Assembly (NCBI GenBank): GCA_902800305.1
Contig: CADCDP010000004.1
Span: 60,946 to 124,945, forward strand
DNA: 64,000 bases
Direction: 5' to 3'
Origin: an uncultured Bacteroidales bacterium
GTDB taxonomy: Bacteria > Bacteroidota > Bacteroidia > Bacteroidales > Bacteroidaceae
Shown: piece after piece, positions 9,817 to 19,384 of the stretch
Layout: each line of letters opens with the position of its first letter
Position numbering within the stretch: position 1 is the stretch's first letter
Notes under the pieces: generated by a model
Database searches by the model: none
What the model saw: only the letters and a program-made list of their open reading frames with translations
Told to the model about the DNA's origin: nothing
Program-made: the position numbers and the translations under genes

Positions 9817-10394
9817 TGGAAATACTGATTTATGTAGTACTCTTGGTGGGAGCCGTGCTCGGCTTCCACCGAGGGGCTTTTAAGCAGATAGCCAGTTTCT
9901 TGGGCGTAGGTGTCGGTCTGCTCGTAGCCGCCACGCTCTACCATCAGTTTGGTGATTTTTTGGCCGACAAGACGGGAGCGAGTGTGACCTTTGGCCACAT
10001 GATAGCCTTCGTCTTGATTGTGATTATTGTACCCATTGCATTGGGATGGGTGGCCGCTTTCTTGACGGAGTTTTTCAAGAAGCTGAAACTGAACTTCTTG
10101 AATCGGATGATTGGGGCAGTTGTAGGAGTGGTTAGCTACGCCATCCTGCTCAGTGTGGCGTTCAACCTGCTCGACTTTGTGGGTAGCAATGCGGGCTTCA
10201 AACCCCACAAACTGGATCAACGTGCCGATTTGTTTTATAAGGTAAAACACGCCACACAGATTGTGATACCCGACATCTTAATTGTCACTGACGACACGGA
10301 GGTGGCAAGCGGAATGGAGCCGAAATTCGGTCTGCAACCCATCGTCGAAAAGGCAACCAAGAAGTTAAACCCCTTGGATGACAGCCATGAGTGA
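9816..10394 (+). CDS. CvpA family membrane protein
   Basis: A 192-aa protein with about four membrane segments ([83 protein letters not shown]). The order and the GFHRGAFKQ motif match the CvpA family, named for colicin V production but of unclear molecular role. It overlaps infB by a single base at its start and sufB at its end, so translation is probably coupled. Confidence 0.85.
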   Translation: MEILIYVVLLVGAVLGFHRGAFKQIASFLGVGVGLLVAATLYHQFGDFLADKTGASVTFGHMIAFVLIVIIVPIALGWVAAFLTEFFKKLKLNFLNRMIGAVVGVVSYAILLSVAFNLLDFVGSNAGFKPHKLDQRADLFYKVKHATQIVIPDILIVTDDTEVASGMEPKFGLQPIVEKATKKLNPLDDSHE

Positions 10395-11886
10395 GAAGAA
10401 CGAGACTCCTGAGAACATGAAGGAGAAGACTGAAGGACAAGGGAAGAATGAGTTTGTACGTAGTGTGGCGGAGAAGAAATATGAGTTTGGCTTCACCACT
10501 GACGTACAGACAGAAATCATCGAAAAAGGTCTCAACGAAGATGTTATAAGGCTCATTTCGGACAAAAAAGGTGAGCCAGCATGGTTGTTGCAGTTTCGGT
10601 TGGATGCCTACCGCTATTGGTTGACCCAAAAGCAACCCACTTGGGGGCATGTCCATCTGCCAGAGATAGATTATCAAGCCATCTCATACTATGCCGACCC
10701 TACAGCCAGCAGCAAGAAAGGCCCAAAAAGCGTGGAGGAGATTGACCCCGAATTGATGAAGACCTTCGACAAACTCGGCATCCCCCTCGAAGAGCGACTG
10801 GCACTTTCGGGCACAGCGGTCGATGCCGTGATGGATTCTGTGTCCGTGAAAACCACCTTCAAGGAAAAGCTTTCCGAGAAGGGCATTATCTTTTGTTCCA
10901 TTAGTGAAGCGGTGAAGCAATACCCCGAACTTGTACGACAATATTTAGGGAGCGTCGTACCTCCCAAGGACAATTACTTCGCAGCCCTCAACAGTGCCGT
11001 CTTTTCCGATGGCTCCTTTGTTTACATCCCCAAGAACACCCGTTGTCCGATGGAGCTTTCCACCTATTTCCGTATCAATGCTCGCAACACAGGGCAGTTT
11101 GAGCGCACCCTTATCGTCTGCGATGAGGGTTCCTACGTCTCTTATCTTGAAGGTTGCACGGCTCCGATGCGTGACGAGAACCAGCTCCATGCCGCCATTG
11201 TCGAAATCGTGGTGATGGACAATGCTGAGGTGAAATATTCCACCGTGCAGAACTGGTACCCAGGCGACAGCGAAGGGCGTGGCGGGGTGCTCAACCTTGT
11301 CACCAAACGTGGCGACCTTCGGGGTGTGAACAGCAAGCTCTCATGGACACAAGTCGAAACGGGTTCGGCCATCACATGGAAATACCCTTCTTGTGTGCTT
11401 CGTGGCGACAATAGCCAAGCCGAGTTCTACAGTGTGGCTGTCACCAACAACCGTCAGGAAGCCGATACGGGCACCAAGATGATTCACCTCGGAAAAAACA
11501 CCCGTTCCACCATCATCTCGAAAGGCATTTCGGCTGGCAAGTCGCAGAACTCCTATCGAGGACTCGTGAGGGTGGGGAAGAATGCCGACGGTGCTCGCAA
11601 CTATTCCTCATGCGACTCCCTCCTGTTGGGCAGTGAGTGCGGTGCCCATACCTTCCCCTACATGGACATCCACAACAATACTGCCACCGTGGAGCATGAG
11701 GCCACCACTTCTAAAATCAACGAAGACCAGCTCTTCTATTGCAATCAGCGCGGCATCTCCACCGAGGAAGCCGTGGGCTTGATTGTCAACGGCTACGCCA
11801 AGGACGTGCTCAACAAGCTTCCTATGGAGTTCGCCGTCGAGGCACAAAAACTTTTATCTGTATCACTTGAAGGAACAGTAGGATAG
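10387..11886 (+). CDS. sufB: Fe-S cluster assembly scaffold subunit SufB
   Basis: The start at 10387 ([12 protein letters not shown]) resembles SufB N-termini; an alternative ATG sits 9 nt upstream. The 499-aa protein carries family signatures [72 protein letters not shown] and a C-terminal parallel beta-helix. SufB is the core of the SufBC2D scaffold in the cytosol; the Cys in YLEGCTAP belongs to the conserved set. It overlaps cvpA by 8 nt and is followed 1 nt later by sufC. Confidence 0.97.
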   Translation: MSEKNETPENMKEKTEGQGKNEFVRSVAEKKYEFGFTTDVQTEIIEKGLNEDVIRLISDKKGEPAWLLQFRLDAYRYWLTQKQPTWGHVHLPEIDYQAISYYADPTASSKKGPKSVEEIDPELMKTFDKLGIPLEERLALSGTAVDAVMDSVSVKTTFKEKLSEKGIIFCSISEAVKQYPELVRQYLGSVVPPKDNYFAALNSAVFSDGSFVYIPKNTRCPMELSTYFRINARNTGQFERTLIVCDEGSYVSYLEGCTAPMRDENQLHAAIVEIVVMDNAEVKYSTVQNWYPGDSEGRGGVLNLVTKRGDLRGVNSKLSWTQVETGSAITWKYPSCVLRGDNSQAEFYSVAVTNNRQEADTGTKMIHLGKNTRSTIISKGISAGKSQNSYRGLVRVGKNADGARNYSSCDSLLLGSECGAHTFPYMDIHNNTATVEHEATTSKINEDQLFYCNQRGISTEEAVGLIVNGYAKDVLNKLPMEFAVEAQKLLSVSLEGTVG

Positions 11887-11887
11887 T

Positions 11888-12637
11888 ATGTTAGAAATCA
11901 AGAATCTTCACGCCAAAGTTGGCGATAAGGAAATACTTAAAGGCATCAACCTCACCATCGGCGACGGCGAGATTCATGCCCTCATGGGCACGAATGGTGC
12001 TGGCAAATCGACGCTCTCCAACGTCATCGTGGGCAATCCTGCCTACGAGGTGACGGAAGGAAGCATCACCTTCAACGGACAAAACCTTCTGACCATGAAC
12101 ACGGAGGAACGTGCTCATGCGGGCATCTTCATGTCCTTTCAGGCACCGATTGAAATCCCAGGTGTCAGCATGACCAACTTCATGCGAGCCGCCGTGAATG
12201 CGCGTCGTCAGGCACAAGGCAAAGAACCACTCAAATCGACTGACTTCCTCAAGTTGATGCGCGAAAAGCGTAAACTTGTCGAGATAGACCAGAAGCTGAT
12301 GAACCGTTCTGTCAACGAAGGCTTCTCGGGTGGTGAGCGAAAGCGCAACGAAATCTTCCAGATGGCCATGTTGGAACCGACTTTCTGCATCCTCGACGAG
12401 ACCGATTCGGGTCTTGATGTCGATGCCCTCCGCATTGTGGCAGAAGGTTTCAATAAGCTGCGCACAGCCGAAACCGCTGCCATTGTCATTACCCACTATC
12501 AGCGTCTGCTCGATTATATCCAACCAGACTTCGTGCATGTGCTCATGGGCGGAAAGATTGTCAAGACTGGTACGGCAGCACTTGCCCGGCAGATTGAGGA
12601 ACAAGGATTCGACTGGATTAAAGAAGAATTGGCATGA
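11888..12637 (+). CDS. sufC: Fe-S cluster assembly ATPase SufC
   Basis: A 249-aa ABC ATPase with Walker A GTNGAGKST at about residue 35, the Q-loop FMSFQAPIEIPGVS, the signature region FSGGERKRNEI, and Walker B CILDETDSGLDVDAL. The FMSFQAPIEIPG and TDSGLD motifs separate SufC from transporter ATPases. It powers conformational change of the SufBC2D scaffold. Its stop overlaps the sufD start by 4 nt. Confidence 0.97.
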   Translation: MLEIKNLHAKVGDKEILKGINLTIGDGEIHALMGTNGAGKSTLSNVIVGNPAYEVTEGSITFNGQNLLTMNTEERAHAGIFMSFQAPIEIPGVSMTNFMRAAVNARRQAQGKEPLKSTDFLKLMREKRKLVEIDQKLMNRSVNEGFSGGERKRNEIFQMAMLEPTFCILDETDSGLDVDALRIVAEGFNKLRTAETAAIVITHYQRLLDYIQPDFVHVLMGGKIVKTGTAALARQIEEQGFDWIKEELA

Positions 12638-13851
12638 CGAGCGAGCAGCAATACATAGAATTTTATCGCGAAGCTTCCGACCTCATCAAGAATAAGAGTT
12701 GCGGCGTGATGAACGCGGTACGCGATGAGGCTTTCGAAACGTTTCAGCAGTTGGGGTTCCCATCGAAGAAAGTGGAACGCTACCGATACACCGACGTAGA
12801 TGCAGCTTTTGCTCCCAACTATGGCATTTCGTTCGCTCCCCTCACGGTTAAGCCTTCTTTATACATATTTAATATAAAGGACGCACCGATAGACGTGGCT
12901 CCCTACTACCACAAGGTGGCTGACCGTCTCGATGCTATCACGGCCCTTAACACCGCTCTGGTGCATGATGCCCTGTTGGTGTATGTGCCCAAGAATACAA
13001 AAGTGGCCGACCCTATTGTGGTGGACAACTGGCTTCGCGGAACGGCTGCCACCATGATGAACCGCCGAATTCTTATTGTGATGGAGCAAGGTGCAGATGC
13101 CACCATCATTATCAACGACCATGCCGCTGACAAACAGCGGTTTCTCACCACCCAAGTCATTGAAGTGTTCTGCCATGACAATGCCCGTCTCGATCTTTAC
13201 GAGATAGAGGAAACCACGCCGCTTTGTTCTCGCTTCTCCAATGTTTACATCCACGAGGGGCGCGATTGTTCGGTGAAGCACAACAGCATTACCCTCTTCA
13301 ACGGACAGACACGTAATCTCTGTGATGTCTATCTCCGAGGTGAAAATTCCGAGGTCACATTGAATGGTTGTGCCATTGGCAGCGGTAGCCAGCGCATCGA
13401 CAACAACACGCTGATTCGCCACGAAGTGCCCCATTGTACCTCCAGTGAACTTTACAAGTACGTGGTGGATGACAAATCGGTGGGTGCATTTGCAGGCAAG
13501 ATACTGGTGGAGAAAGATGCACAGAAAACAGAGTCGCAGGAGACCAATGCCAATCTTTGTGCTAGTTCTGAAGCACGGATGTTCACCCAGCCGATGCTTG
13601 AAATCTATGCCGACGATGTGAAATGTGCCCACGGTTCTACGGTCGGCGTAATGGACGAGGTGGCTCTCTTCTATATGCGTCAGCGAGGCATTCCAGAAGC
13701 TGAGGCGCGTACCCTTCTCAAAAACGCATTCATGGGGCAAGTCATCGACCAAATCAAGAATGAACCCCTCCGACAGCGGCTTTACGTGAAAGTGGAGAAG
13801 CGCTTCCGTGGCGAACTCGACAAATGTGACGACTGCCGCTTGTGCAAATAG
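12634..13851 (+). CDS. sufD: Fe-S cluster assembly protein SufD
   Basis: A 405-aa protein with an N-terminal helical domain (RDEAFETFQQLGFPSKKVERYRYTDVD) and a SufBD beta-helix core ending in CAHGSTVGVMDEVALFYMRQRGIPEAEARTLLKNAF, the diagnostic SufD C-terminal motif with the conserved His. The protein pairs with SufB in the scaffold. The last residues (DKCDDCRLCK) are Cys-rich, an additional feature here. In related genomes sufS normally follows; here the next 5.5 kb hold an opposite-strand secreted lyase gene before sufS resumes at 19385. Confidence 0.95.
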   Translation: MTSEQQYIEFYREASDLIKNKSCGVMNAVRDEAFETFQQLGFPSKKVERYRYTDVDAAFAPNYGISFAPLTVKPSLYIFNIKDAPIDVAPYYHKVADRLDAITALNTALVHDALLVYVPKNTKVADPIVVDNWLRGTAATMMNRRILIVMEQGADATIIINDHAADKQRFLTTQVIEVFCHDNARLDLYEIEETTPLCSRFSNVYIHEGRDCSVKHNSITLFNGQTRNLCDVYLRGENSEVTLNGCAIGSGSQRIDNNTLIRHEVPHCTSSELYKYVVDDKSVGAFAGKILVEKDAQKTESQETNANLCASSEARMFTQPMLEIYADDVKCAHGSTVGVMDEVALFYMRQRGIPEAEARTLLKNAFMGQVIDQIKNEPLRQRLYVKVEKRFRGELDKCDDCRLCK

Positions 13852-13932
13852 CCCTCCCTCTTCATCTTTATTAGCGTGTGCCCAAAGCACTACGCTCGAC
13901 ACCTCGGAATCGCACCCGTCGACTCCGACGCA

Positions 13933-13974
13933 TCGCACCCGTCGGGTACGGCAAGCCGTACCCGACGGGTGCGA
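13933..13974. repeat. GC-rich palindromic hairpin, family C copy 1
   Basis: A perfect 20-bp stem with a 2-nt AA loop: the left arm starts TCGCACCCGTCGGGTACGGC and the right arm is its exact complement. It follows sufD by 81 nt. A partial direct copy of the outer sequence (TCGCACCCGTCG) begins about 22 nt upstream. A relative lies at 52182-52246. It could act as a terminator-like hairpin but lacks a T-run. Confidence 0.75.
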
Positions 13975-14059
13975 TTTTGTGGTGACGAGGATACGACTTT
14001 GGTCGTATCTTCATGCGAGACCTGCGTGTATCTTGTAATGTGGTGGTTCGATGTTGGGG

Positions 14060-14248
14060 TTACCACTCACCGTCGAACCAGTTGATGTCGCCATCTTCTT
14101 GCTCAGAATCGAATGAGCGTTCTTTGGCTAAACCGACCAAGACCTCTTCATCCGATTTGTTCATGGTCTCAGGTGAACCTGGATTTAGCATCGCTTCTTG
14201 TTCGACATAAAATATCTCCATGAAGGGGGATCTATATTCTTTCTTCAT
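14060..14248 (-). CDS. Small MKKEY peptide (62 aa), copy 1
   Basis: The sequence begins MKKEYRSPFMEIFYVEQEAML and ends INWFDGEW. It starts 16 nt downstream of the stop of the large lyase gene on the same strand, so the two form a pair. A second peptide gene with the same beginning (MKKEY..P...), a shared EAEML/EQEAML block and a terminal Trp lies in the same position after another secreted-protein gene (22270-22434). The spacers between gene and peptide are also similar (AAATAAAAAAGA). The protein has no signal peptide or membrane segment. Its function is unknown. Confidence 0.65.
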   Translation of the reverse strand: MKKEYRSPFMEIFYVEQEAMLNPGSPETMNKSDEEVLVGLAKERSFDSEQEDGDINWFDGEW

Positions 14249-14264
14249 ATTTTATTACTCTTTT

Positions 14265-17200
14265 TTATTTTACAAGAATCTTTTGTCCATTCACGATATA
14301 AACGCCTTTTTTGAGCGGTTGGATGACTTGCTGACCTTGCAGATTAAAGATGGTGGCATCAGATGGAATCAGAGCATCCACGTCGGCAATGCCTGTGGAA
14401 TCGTCCTCATCGTCGAATCCAATGTATTTGGCTTTATTACCTTCTGATAGTAGATAACCTTTGCCTGTAGAGAGTTCGCCGTTAGCAGACAACTTGTAGA
14501 ATCCTACAACGTTTTTGCTATTCTTGCTGAGAACGTAGATGTTACCGGCTGCACCTGTGATAGTGGTGCTATTGGCTATTAGGTCGTTTTCCCCTAAAGC
14601 AGGAACACTTTCTGGGATGGTGGCCATGTAATAATTTTCTGTGCCAGTGGCGCCTTTCAACATGACGGCATTGCCAGCTGGTATCTGCTTGGTGCCCACC
14701 TCGTTTAGGTGTACGCTTTCGCCCTTGTCTATCACGGTGTAAACGGTCAAATCATCCTCGTCCGAAAAGTCCAAATTGTACTGGCTGTTGCTGAAGGTGG
14801 CATAACCCACGTTGCTGATTTTCACACCTACCTTAGAGTAAGTCGCGGTTGATGGCTTACAGCCTTCATAGCTGGAGGTCACAGCCAATGTGCCTGGCTC
14901 GGTGAAGGTGTAAGACGAGAGGGTGGGAATAGAGTAAATGTTGATGTTGTCGAACTTGCTGTCACCGTTGTATCTGCCATCGAGAATGAATAAACCGTAT
15001 GCTTCGCAGCTTGTCCCATCAGGAATGTTGAACGTGCCACTTGCTTTAGTTTCATTGTCCTGTTCGATTTTGTAGGTCGCTGTCCGTGAGTTTACATCAA
15101 CATTGATGGTGTAATGTGCCCAGTTTGCGTTATTCAATGTTACAGTGCTTTCACTATCATTGATTGTATATGTTGGGGTTTGTGCAGGGGCAACCAATCT
15201 AAATAGATAGTTTGTACCAGGACTATTGCATTTGTCAGAGTCATAACCATTGCCTGCTCCTTTGTCGGTTGGAATAATGGCACCTTTACTCATGATGGCA
15301 AAATCTGTAATGCTTCTGTCTGGATAAGTTCCAACCTTGAGAGATGCATCGAATTCGATAGTATAATTCTTTGTAGAGGACAGGTCTTTGTTGAAAAGTG
15401 TATATGCAGAGCGGTTCCCTGTTGCAACAGAATTTGTGGCATGATGTATATAATTCCCGTATGTCGTATTGTCTGCTACCAGTTCAAGTGTGGCTCCACC
15501 ACCATTCGTCCATGTACTCGCGTTCGTCTCATCCTCGTAGTTTTGGGCATAGAGTGGTGTAGGTGTCTTGTATATATTGATGTTGTCGATACCTGCGCCT
15601 CCTGGCTCGTATGCATAACGTCCATTGCGGATATAAATGCCGACGCATTCTGCACTTTCACCACTTTGCAAAGTGTAAGTACCAGAAGCCGTAATGGTAG
15701 TACTACCTTTCGGACTAATATTGTAGCCGACCGTTCTTGTATTGACATCCACTTCCAGAGTGAAGTGGTACCACGTGCTATTATTAAGTACGGTGCTGCT
15801 GGTTCCTTCATTTATAGTGAAAGTCGTAGAACCTTCTCCGCGCTGCATATATAACAGATAAGGGTTATGGGTGTATGTCGAAGTGGACTGCCAATGGTAT
15901 CCCCAGTTATAAATTGGTGCGAAATGGCTTGCGCTCATCACAGCAAAGTCGGTCGTTTTTGATGCATTGTTGAAATAAGCGTCAAATTCTATATTGTAGT
16001 TGGTTACGTCCGTGTAGTCAGCACCAATAGGAGTATAGTCACCACGATCATTTGAAGATTGGATGCCGATGCATTGTCCTTCACTGTTTGTGTAATTCGG
16101 AGAGAATATCATTGAACCTTCGTTACTGTTCTTCCAATAGTCACCTATATTTGTGCTCCCCTCAAAATCTTCGTAGAAGAGTGTGGTTGCCGACAGCTCC
16201 GTTTCATTCCCGCCCATGTCAGTGAACGTTGCGCTAAGCGATGGGGTAACGATGTTGCCATCGAGGGTGAACGAATTGGAGGCAATGCTCACCGTTGGGA
16301 GGTAGAGGTTGTCTTTGTCGGCATCTGTCATCTCTGTGCGTGTGATGGTGGCCTCGGGTACATCGATACTTTGGCCTGTGCCCACCACAAGCAGAAGTTG
16401 ACCTTCTGCGTGTTGGAGTTGATAGGTATAGCCAGCAAGTCCTTCCACCACGATGTCGTCCAAATCACCGCTCACGGTTCCCACTGTACCAAGGTTGTAA
16501 GTGCCGTTGGGTAGGTTACCATGCTGCACAAACTCGATGACGGGAGTTTGGTACGTCGGGCCATATTCTCCCCAAGACACTGTGTTGATGGTCAGTGTGT
16601 TGGCATTCACTTGGTCGGCGGAAATGTCGTTGGCATATACGTCAAGCACCAGTCGTGCGCCATGGTTCAGCGTCAGATTTGTAGTCGTGATGCTGCTCTT
16701 CTTGTCTTCGCCTGGGACGAGTCGAGACGCATAGTCCATAGAGATGCTCCCTCCGAAAGTACCGCCATCGGAGATGAGCGTGGTGAAGCGGTTCATCCAC
16801 ACGGGGCTACTCTCCAGTGTACCGTTAAACTTCAGTGTGCCACCCCACACGTCGGTTTCACCCGTGTAGGTCTCTGTCACGTCGGGCAATACCAACACGC
16901 CGTCACCCTGCTTCACCAGTCGCATAGAGCCGGTGAAGGCACCACCCGTTAGCGTGTGGGTGTAGGTCGTGGTGGTGATGGCTGGCAGATTGGTCACGCC
17001 TATACTTCCGTCACCTCTCACTTTTGTTCCAGTCGTGCCATTTACATCCGTTCCTTGAACCCACGTCGGGGTGTTCACGGTCAGCATGTAGGGGGCTGCA
17101 CCGTCGGCCACAGTCACGGTCATGTCGCCCGTCTCAGCCATCAGCAGGTGCTTGGCCGTGGTGCTGATAGTGCCGCCATTCGCCACCTCTGTACGATTTT

Positions 17201-19208
17201 GGTTGGTCAATGGTGGAGGAGCCACCGTGATGCCTTCCATCTCACCAAGGAAGTAGCTTAAATGGGGAGGTTGGTTGTATGCGTGCATTTGCCATACCAT
17301 CGCTTGGCGATACTGGTGGTCGAACCAAAGGGAGGGGAAACTATAATTTGTATTAAAATTACTTGTGTATACACGAATTGTGTTGTTGTCGATTCGCATA
17401 ATAACCTCGTCCCTCCAGTCGCCAATAATGTCACCCACAAAACAAGCATTATTCTTTGAACTATTATTGGTTTTTCCATCGAGGGTGCTTAGTCTTGCTC
17501 CATTGGATAGTCCTGGTTTAGTAATGGATGCTGCACCGCCTCCTCCTCCTGGGCTATCGAAGATTTCAGAGCAAAGGTCACCATCCCAACGGATGATGAA
17601 ATTGAGGTGCTGATTCCCAGTGTTGGTGTTGTCTACCGACATCAATGATGTACCGTCAATCGCCTTGTCTGTCACCGAGCTAACCCAATTCCCCATTGCG
17701 GATGACTTGCCTTGGCTACCAGGATAGTCATTGAGGAAATTACCCATCAAACAGCGCCCATCGTCGCCTGTTGAAGTGAATTTGTAATACACTTTACTAG
17801 TTGTGGCATTGCGATAGTTACTTCCGTAATAGGGGCCATCTTCAAGACATGCATACATTTCCAATCCTTTGCGATAGGGATCGAAATCGCTTATGTGCTG
17901 TGCGTCACCATGCTGGTAGCCTGTGGTGGAGAGTCCCTTCCCATTGTCGTCGATGACCATCGAACCATAGACAATCTCGTCCCTGCCGTCTTCATCTACG
18001 TCGGCGATAACAAAATTATGGTAGCCATTACCATACCATGGGCTACTGCTGTTGTTGCATGCCCATGTCCAGCGGGTGCTCCACTGATGGTTGTTGAGGT
18101 CTAAAGCCATCATCTTATGGCGCGTGTAGATGCCTCGGCCGAGGAACAAACTCGCTTTGCGTCCATTGAGGAACGGTGCACCCATAAAATATTTAGAAGA
18201 ACGGTGTCCGTAGCCATCGCCCCAAGCAGCATTGAGGTCAGTCTCTCCACTTTCCAATCGCTTCAGGGGGTAATCCATTTGTTGGTAAAGTGTCCCCGTT
18301 TGTCCATTCATGTAAATGAGGTATTCTGCTCCTTCGTGCGTGTAGGCTGTGGCAGAAATATTTGTTCCTGCTGCATTTTGCGACATCCAGTTTCCGCGCG
18401 TGTTCACTGTCATGTCGCCGATGGTGTAGAGCCGTTTCTGTCCGTCACTACCATAGACAATCATGTTGTCGGCTCCACGTAGAACCACTTCTGCCTTGCC
18501 GTCTTCGTCCCAGTCGTAGGCAATGATGTTGATTTCGGTGGAATTAGTGCTCACCATGTTGGGGCCGCAGTCGATGCGCCACATCAGCGTAGCCGCTCCT
18601 GTCTGCCAGTTTACGTCGTAGGCATCAAGCACGACAAATTCTGTGGAGTTATTGGGGTAAATGTTGTAGATGTCATTTCCTTTGGCATCTTTTGTCCCTG
18701 TATTTACACCTGCTGCATCCACCGTATTTAGCCGTTTGAGGATGATTTCCATCTCGCCATCGCCGTCGAGGTCTGCTACCTCAGCATCGTTTGGCTCGTA
18801 GTGGTTGCTTACGTCATTGCCATTGCGGTCATAGACTGTTGCTAAGGTGATGTTAAGGTGGGAATTGTATTTATCATTTCCTAAATCCGTAAATCCCCAT
18901 TGTCCTTTTGCGGGGCATATTTCTTGCTCCTTTCCATTCACCACAGCTGCTATTTGATAAGTGTTGGATTCAGAGCTGCTGTTGTCTGTATAATTGGTGT
19001 TGTTGAGGTTGGTGGCTATTCGGGTTCCATTACGATAGACGTTGTAAGTAACATCGTAATATTCATTTGCAAGTCGCCTCCAACTGAGGTAGTTGCTATT
19101 GTAGGTTTTTGACACCACCAGCCCTCTTCCCAATTGGTCGGTGAAGCGTTGTGCAGAGATGGTCAAGCAGAATGCTGCCATCAAGACTATTAGGGTGAAT
19201 TTTTTCAT
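14265..19208 (-). CDS. Large secreted rhamnogalacturonan lyase-type protein (PL11) with accessory domains
   Basis: A 1647-aa protein starting with a signal peptide (MKKFTLIVLMAAFCLTISAQ). Residues about 20-655 match PL11 rhamnogalacturonan lyases: the repeated calcium-binding propeller motifs DLDGDGEMEI, DWDEDGKAEVVLRG and DVDEDGRDEIVYG, and the terminal HLSYFLGEMEG segment. PL11 enzymes cleave rhamnogalacturonan-I by beta-elimination, and most are 600-800 aa. The rest is extra: an autotransporter-repeat-like stretch (TYTGETDVWGGTLKFNGTL, ~785-950), two LamG-like lectin folds (~1010-1200 and ~1220-1390, both with FYEDF/YAQNYED starts), a beta region, and a tail FNLQGQQVIQPLKKGVYIVNGQKILVK-type sorting signal. 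The protein is likely surface exposed. Catalytic assignment is by family; the accessory domains are inferred from strand pattern. Confidence 0.8.
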   Translation of the reverse strand: MKKFTLIVLMAAFCLTISAQRFTDQLGRGLVVSKTYNSNYLSWRRLANEYYDVTYNVYRNGTRIATNLNNTNYTDNSSSESNTYQIAAVVNGKEQEICPAKGQWGFTDLGNDKYNSHLNITLATVYDRNGNDVSNHYEPNDAEVADLDGDGEMEIILKRLNTVDAAGVNTGTKDAKGNDIYNIYPNNSTEFVVLDAYDVNWQTGAATLMWRIDCGPNMVSTNSTEINIIAYDWDEDGKAEVVLRGADNMIVYGSDGQKRLYTIGDMTVNTRGNWMSQNAAGTNISATAYTHEGAEYLIYMNGQTGTLYQQMDYPLKRLESGETDLNAAWGDGYGHRSSKYFMGAPFLNGRKASLFLGRGIYTRHKMMALDLNNHQWSTRWTWACNNSSSPWYGNGYHNFVIADVDEDGRDEIVYGSMVIDDNGKGLSTTGYQHGDAQHISDFDPYRKGLEMYACLEDGPYYGSNYRNATTSKVYYKFTSTGDDGRCLMGNFLNDYPGSQGKSSAMGNWVSSVTDKAIDGTSLMSVDNTNTGNQHLNFIIRWDGDLCSEIFDSPGGGGGAASITKPGLSNGARLSTLDGKTNNSSKNNACFVGDIIGDWRDEVIMRIDNNTIRVYTSNFNTNYSFPSLWFDHQYRQAMVWQMHAYNQPPHLSYFLGEMEGITVAPPPLTNQNRTEVANGGTISTTAKHLLMAETGDMTVTVADGAAPYMLTVNTPTWVQGTDVNGTTGTKVRGDGSIGVTNLPAITTTTYTHTLTGGAFTGSMRLVKQGDGVLVLPDVTETYTGETDVWGGTLKFNGTLESSPVWMNRFTTLISDGGTFGGSISMDYASRLVPGEDKKSSITTTNLTLNHGARLVLDVYANDISADQVNANTLTINTVSWGEYGPTYQTPVIEFVQHGNLPNGTYNLGTVGTVSGDLDDIVVEGLAGYTYQLQHAEGQLLLVVGTGQSIDVPEATITRTEMTDADKDNLYLPTVSIASNSFTLDGNIVTPSLSATFTDMGGNETELSATTLFYEDFEGSTNIGDYWKNSNEGSMIFSPNYTNSEGQCIGIQSSNDRGDYTPIGADYTDVTNYNIEFDAYFNNASKTTDFAVMSASHFAPIYNWGYHWQSTSTYTHNPYLLYMQRGEGSTTFTINEGTSSTVLNNSTWYHFTLEVDVNTRTVGYNISPKGSTTITASGTYTLQSGESAECVGIYIRNGRYAYEPGGAGIDNINIYKTPTPLYAQNYEDETNASTWTNGGGATLELVADNTTYGNYIHHATNSVATGNRSAYTLFNKDLSSTKNYTIEFDASLKVGTYPDRSITDFAIMSKGAIIPTDKGAGNGYDSDKCNSPGTNYLFRLVAPAQTPTYTINDSESTVTLNNANWAHYTINVDVNSRTATYKIEQDNETKASGTFNIPDGTSCEAYGLFILDGRYNGDSKFDNINIYSIPTLSSYTFTEPGTLAVTSSYEGCKPSTATYSKVGVKISNVGYATFSNSQYNLDFSDEDDLTVYTVIDKGESVHLNEVGTKQIPAGNAVMLKGATGTENYYMATIPESVPALGENDLIANSTTITGAAGNIYVLSKNSKNVVGFYKLSANGELSTGKGYLLSEGNKAKYIGFDDEDDSTGIADVDALIPSDATIFNLQGQQVIQPLKKGVYIVNGQKILVK

Positions 19209-19251
19209 GTCGATAGGTTAAATAACTGATTTTTTGATTGAAATTCGACTG

Positions 19252-19259
19252 CAAAGGTA
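19252..19259 (-). promoter_or_regulatory. -7 element for the PL11 gene
   Basis: TACCTTTG on the minus strand lies about 44 nt upstream of the lyase start at 19208 and matches the Bacteroidetes -7 consensus. The spacing to a -33 TTTG is not clear. Confidence 0.5.
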
Positions 19260-19384
19260 GCTGTTTTTTTCGTGATGGAAGGCTTATTACACTTTATTTG
19301 TATGGAAGAGGCGCATTTTTGTCCGTTATCCATCCGTATGTCGGAAAAAAGTGGTTACTTTGCATGGAAAAAAGAACGGAAGAC

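Noticed and set aside
13808..14038. Plus-strand frames over the hairpin after sufD
   Set aside because: They translate the palindrome itself (SHPSGTASRTRRVRF) and have no conserved content.
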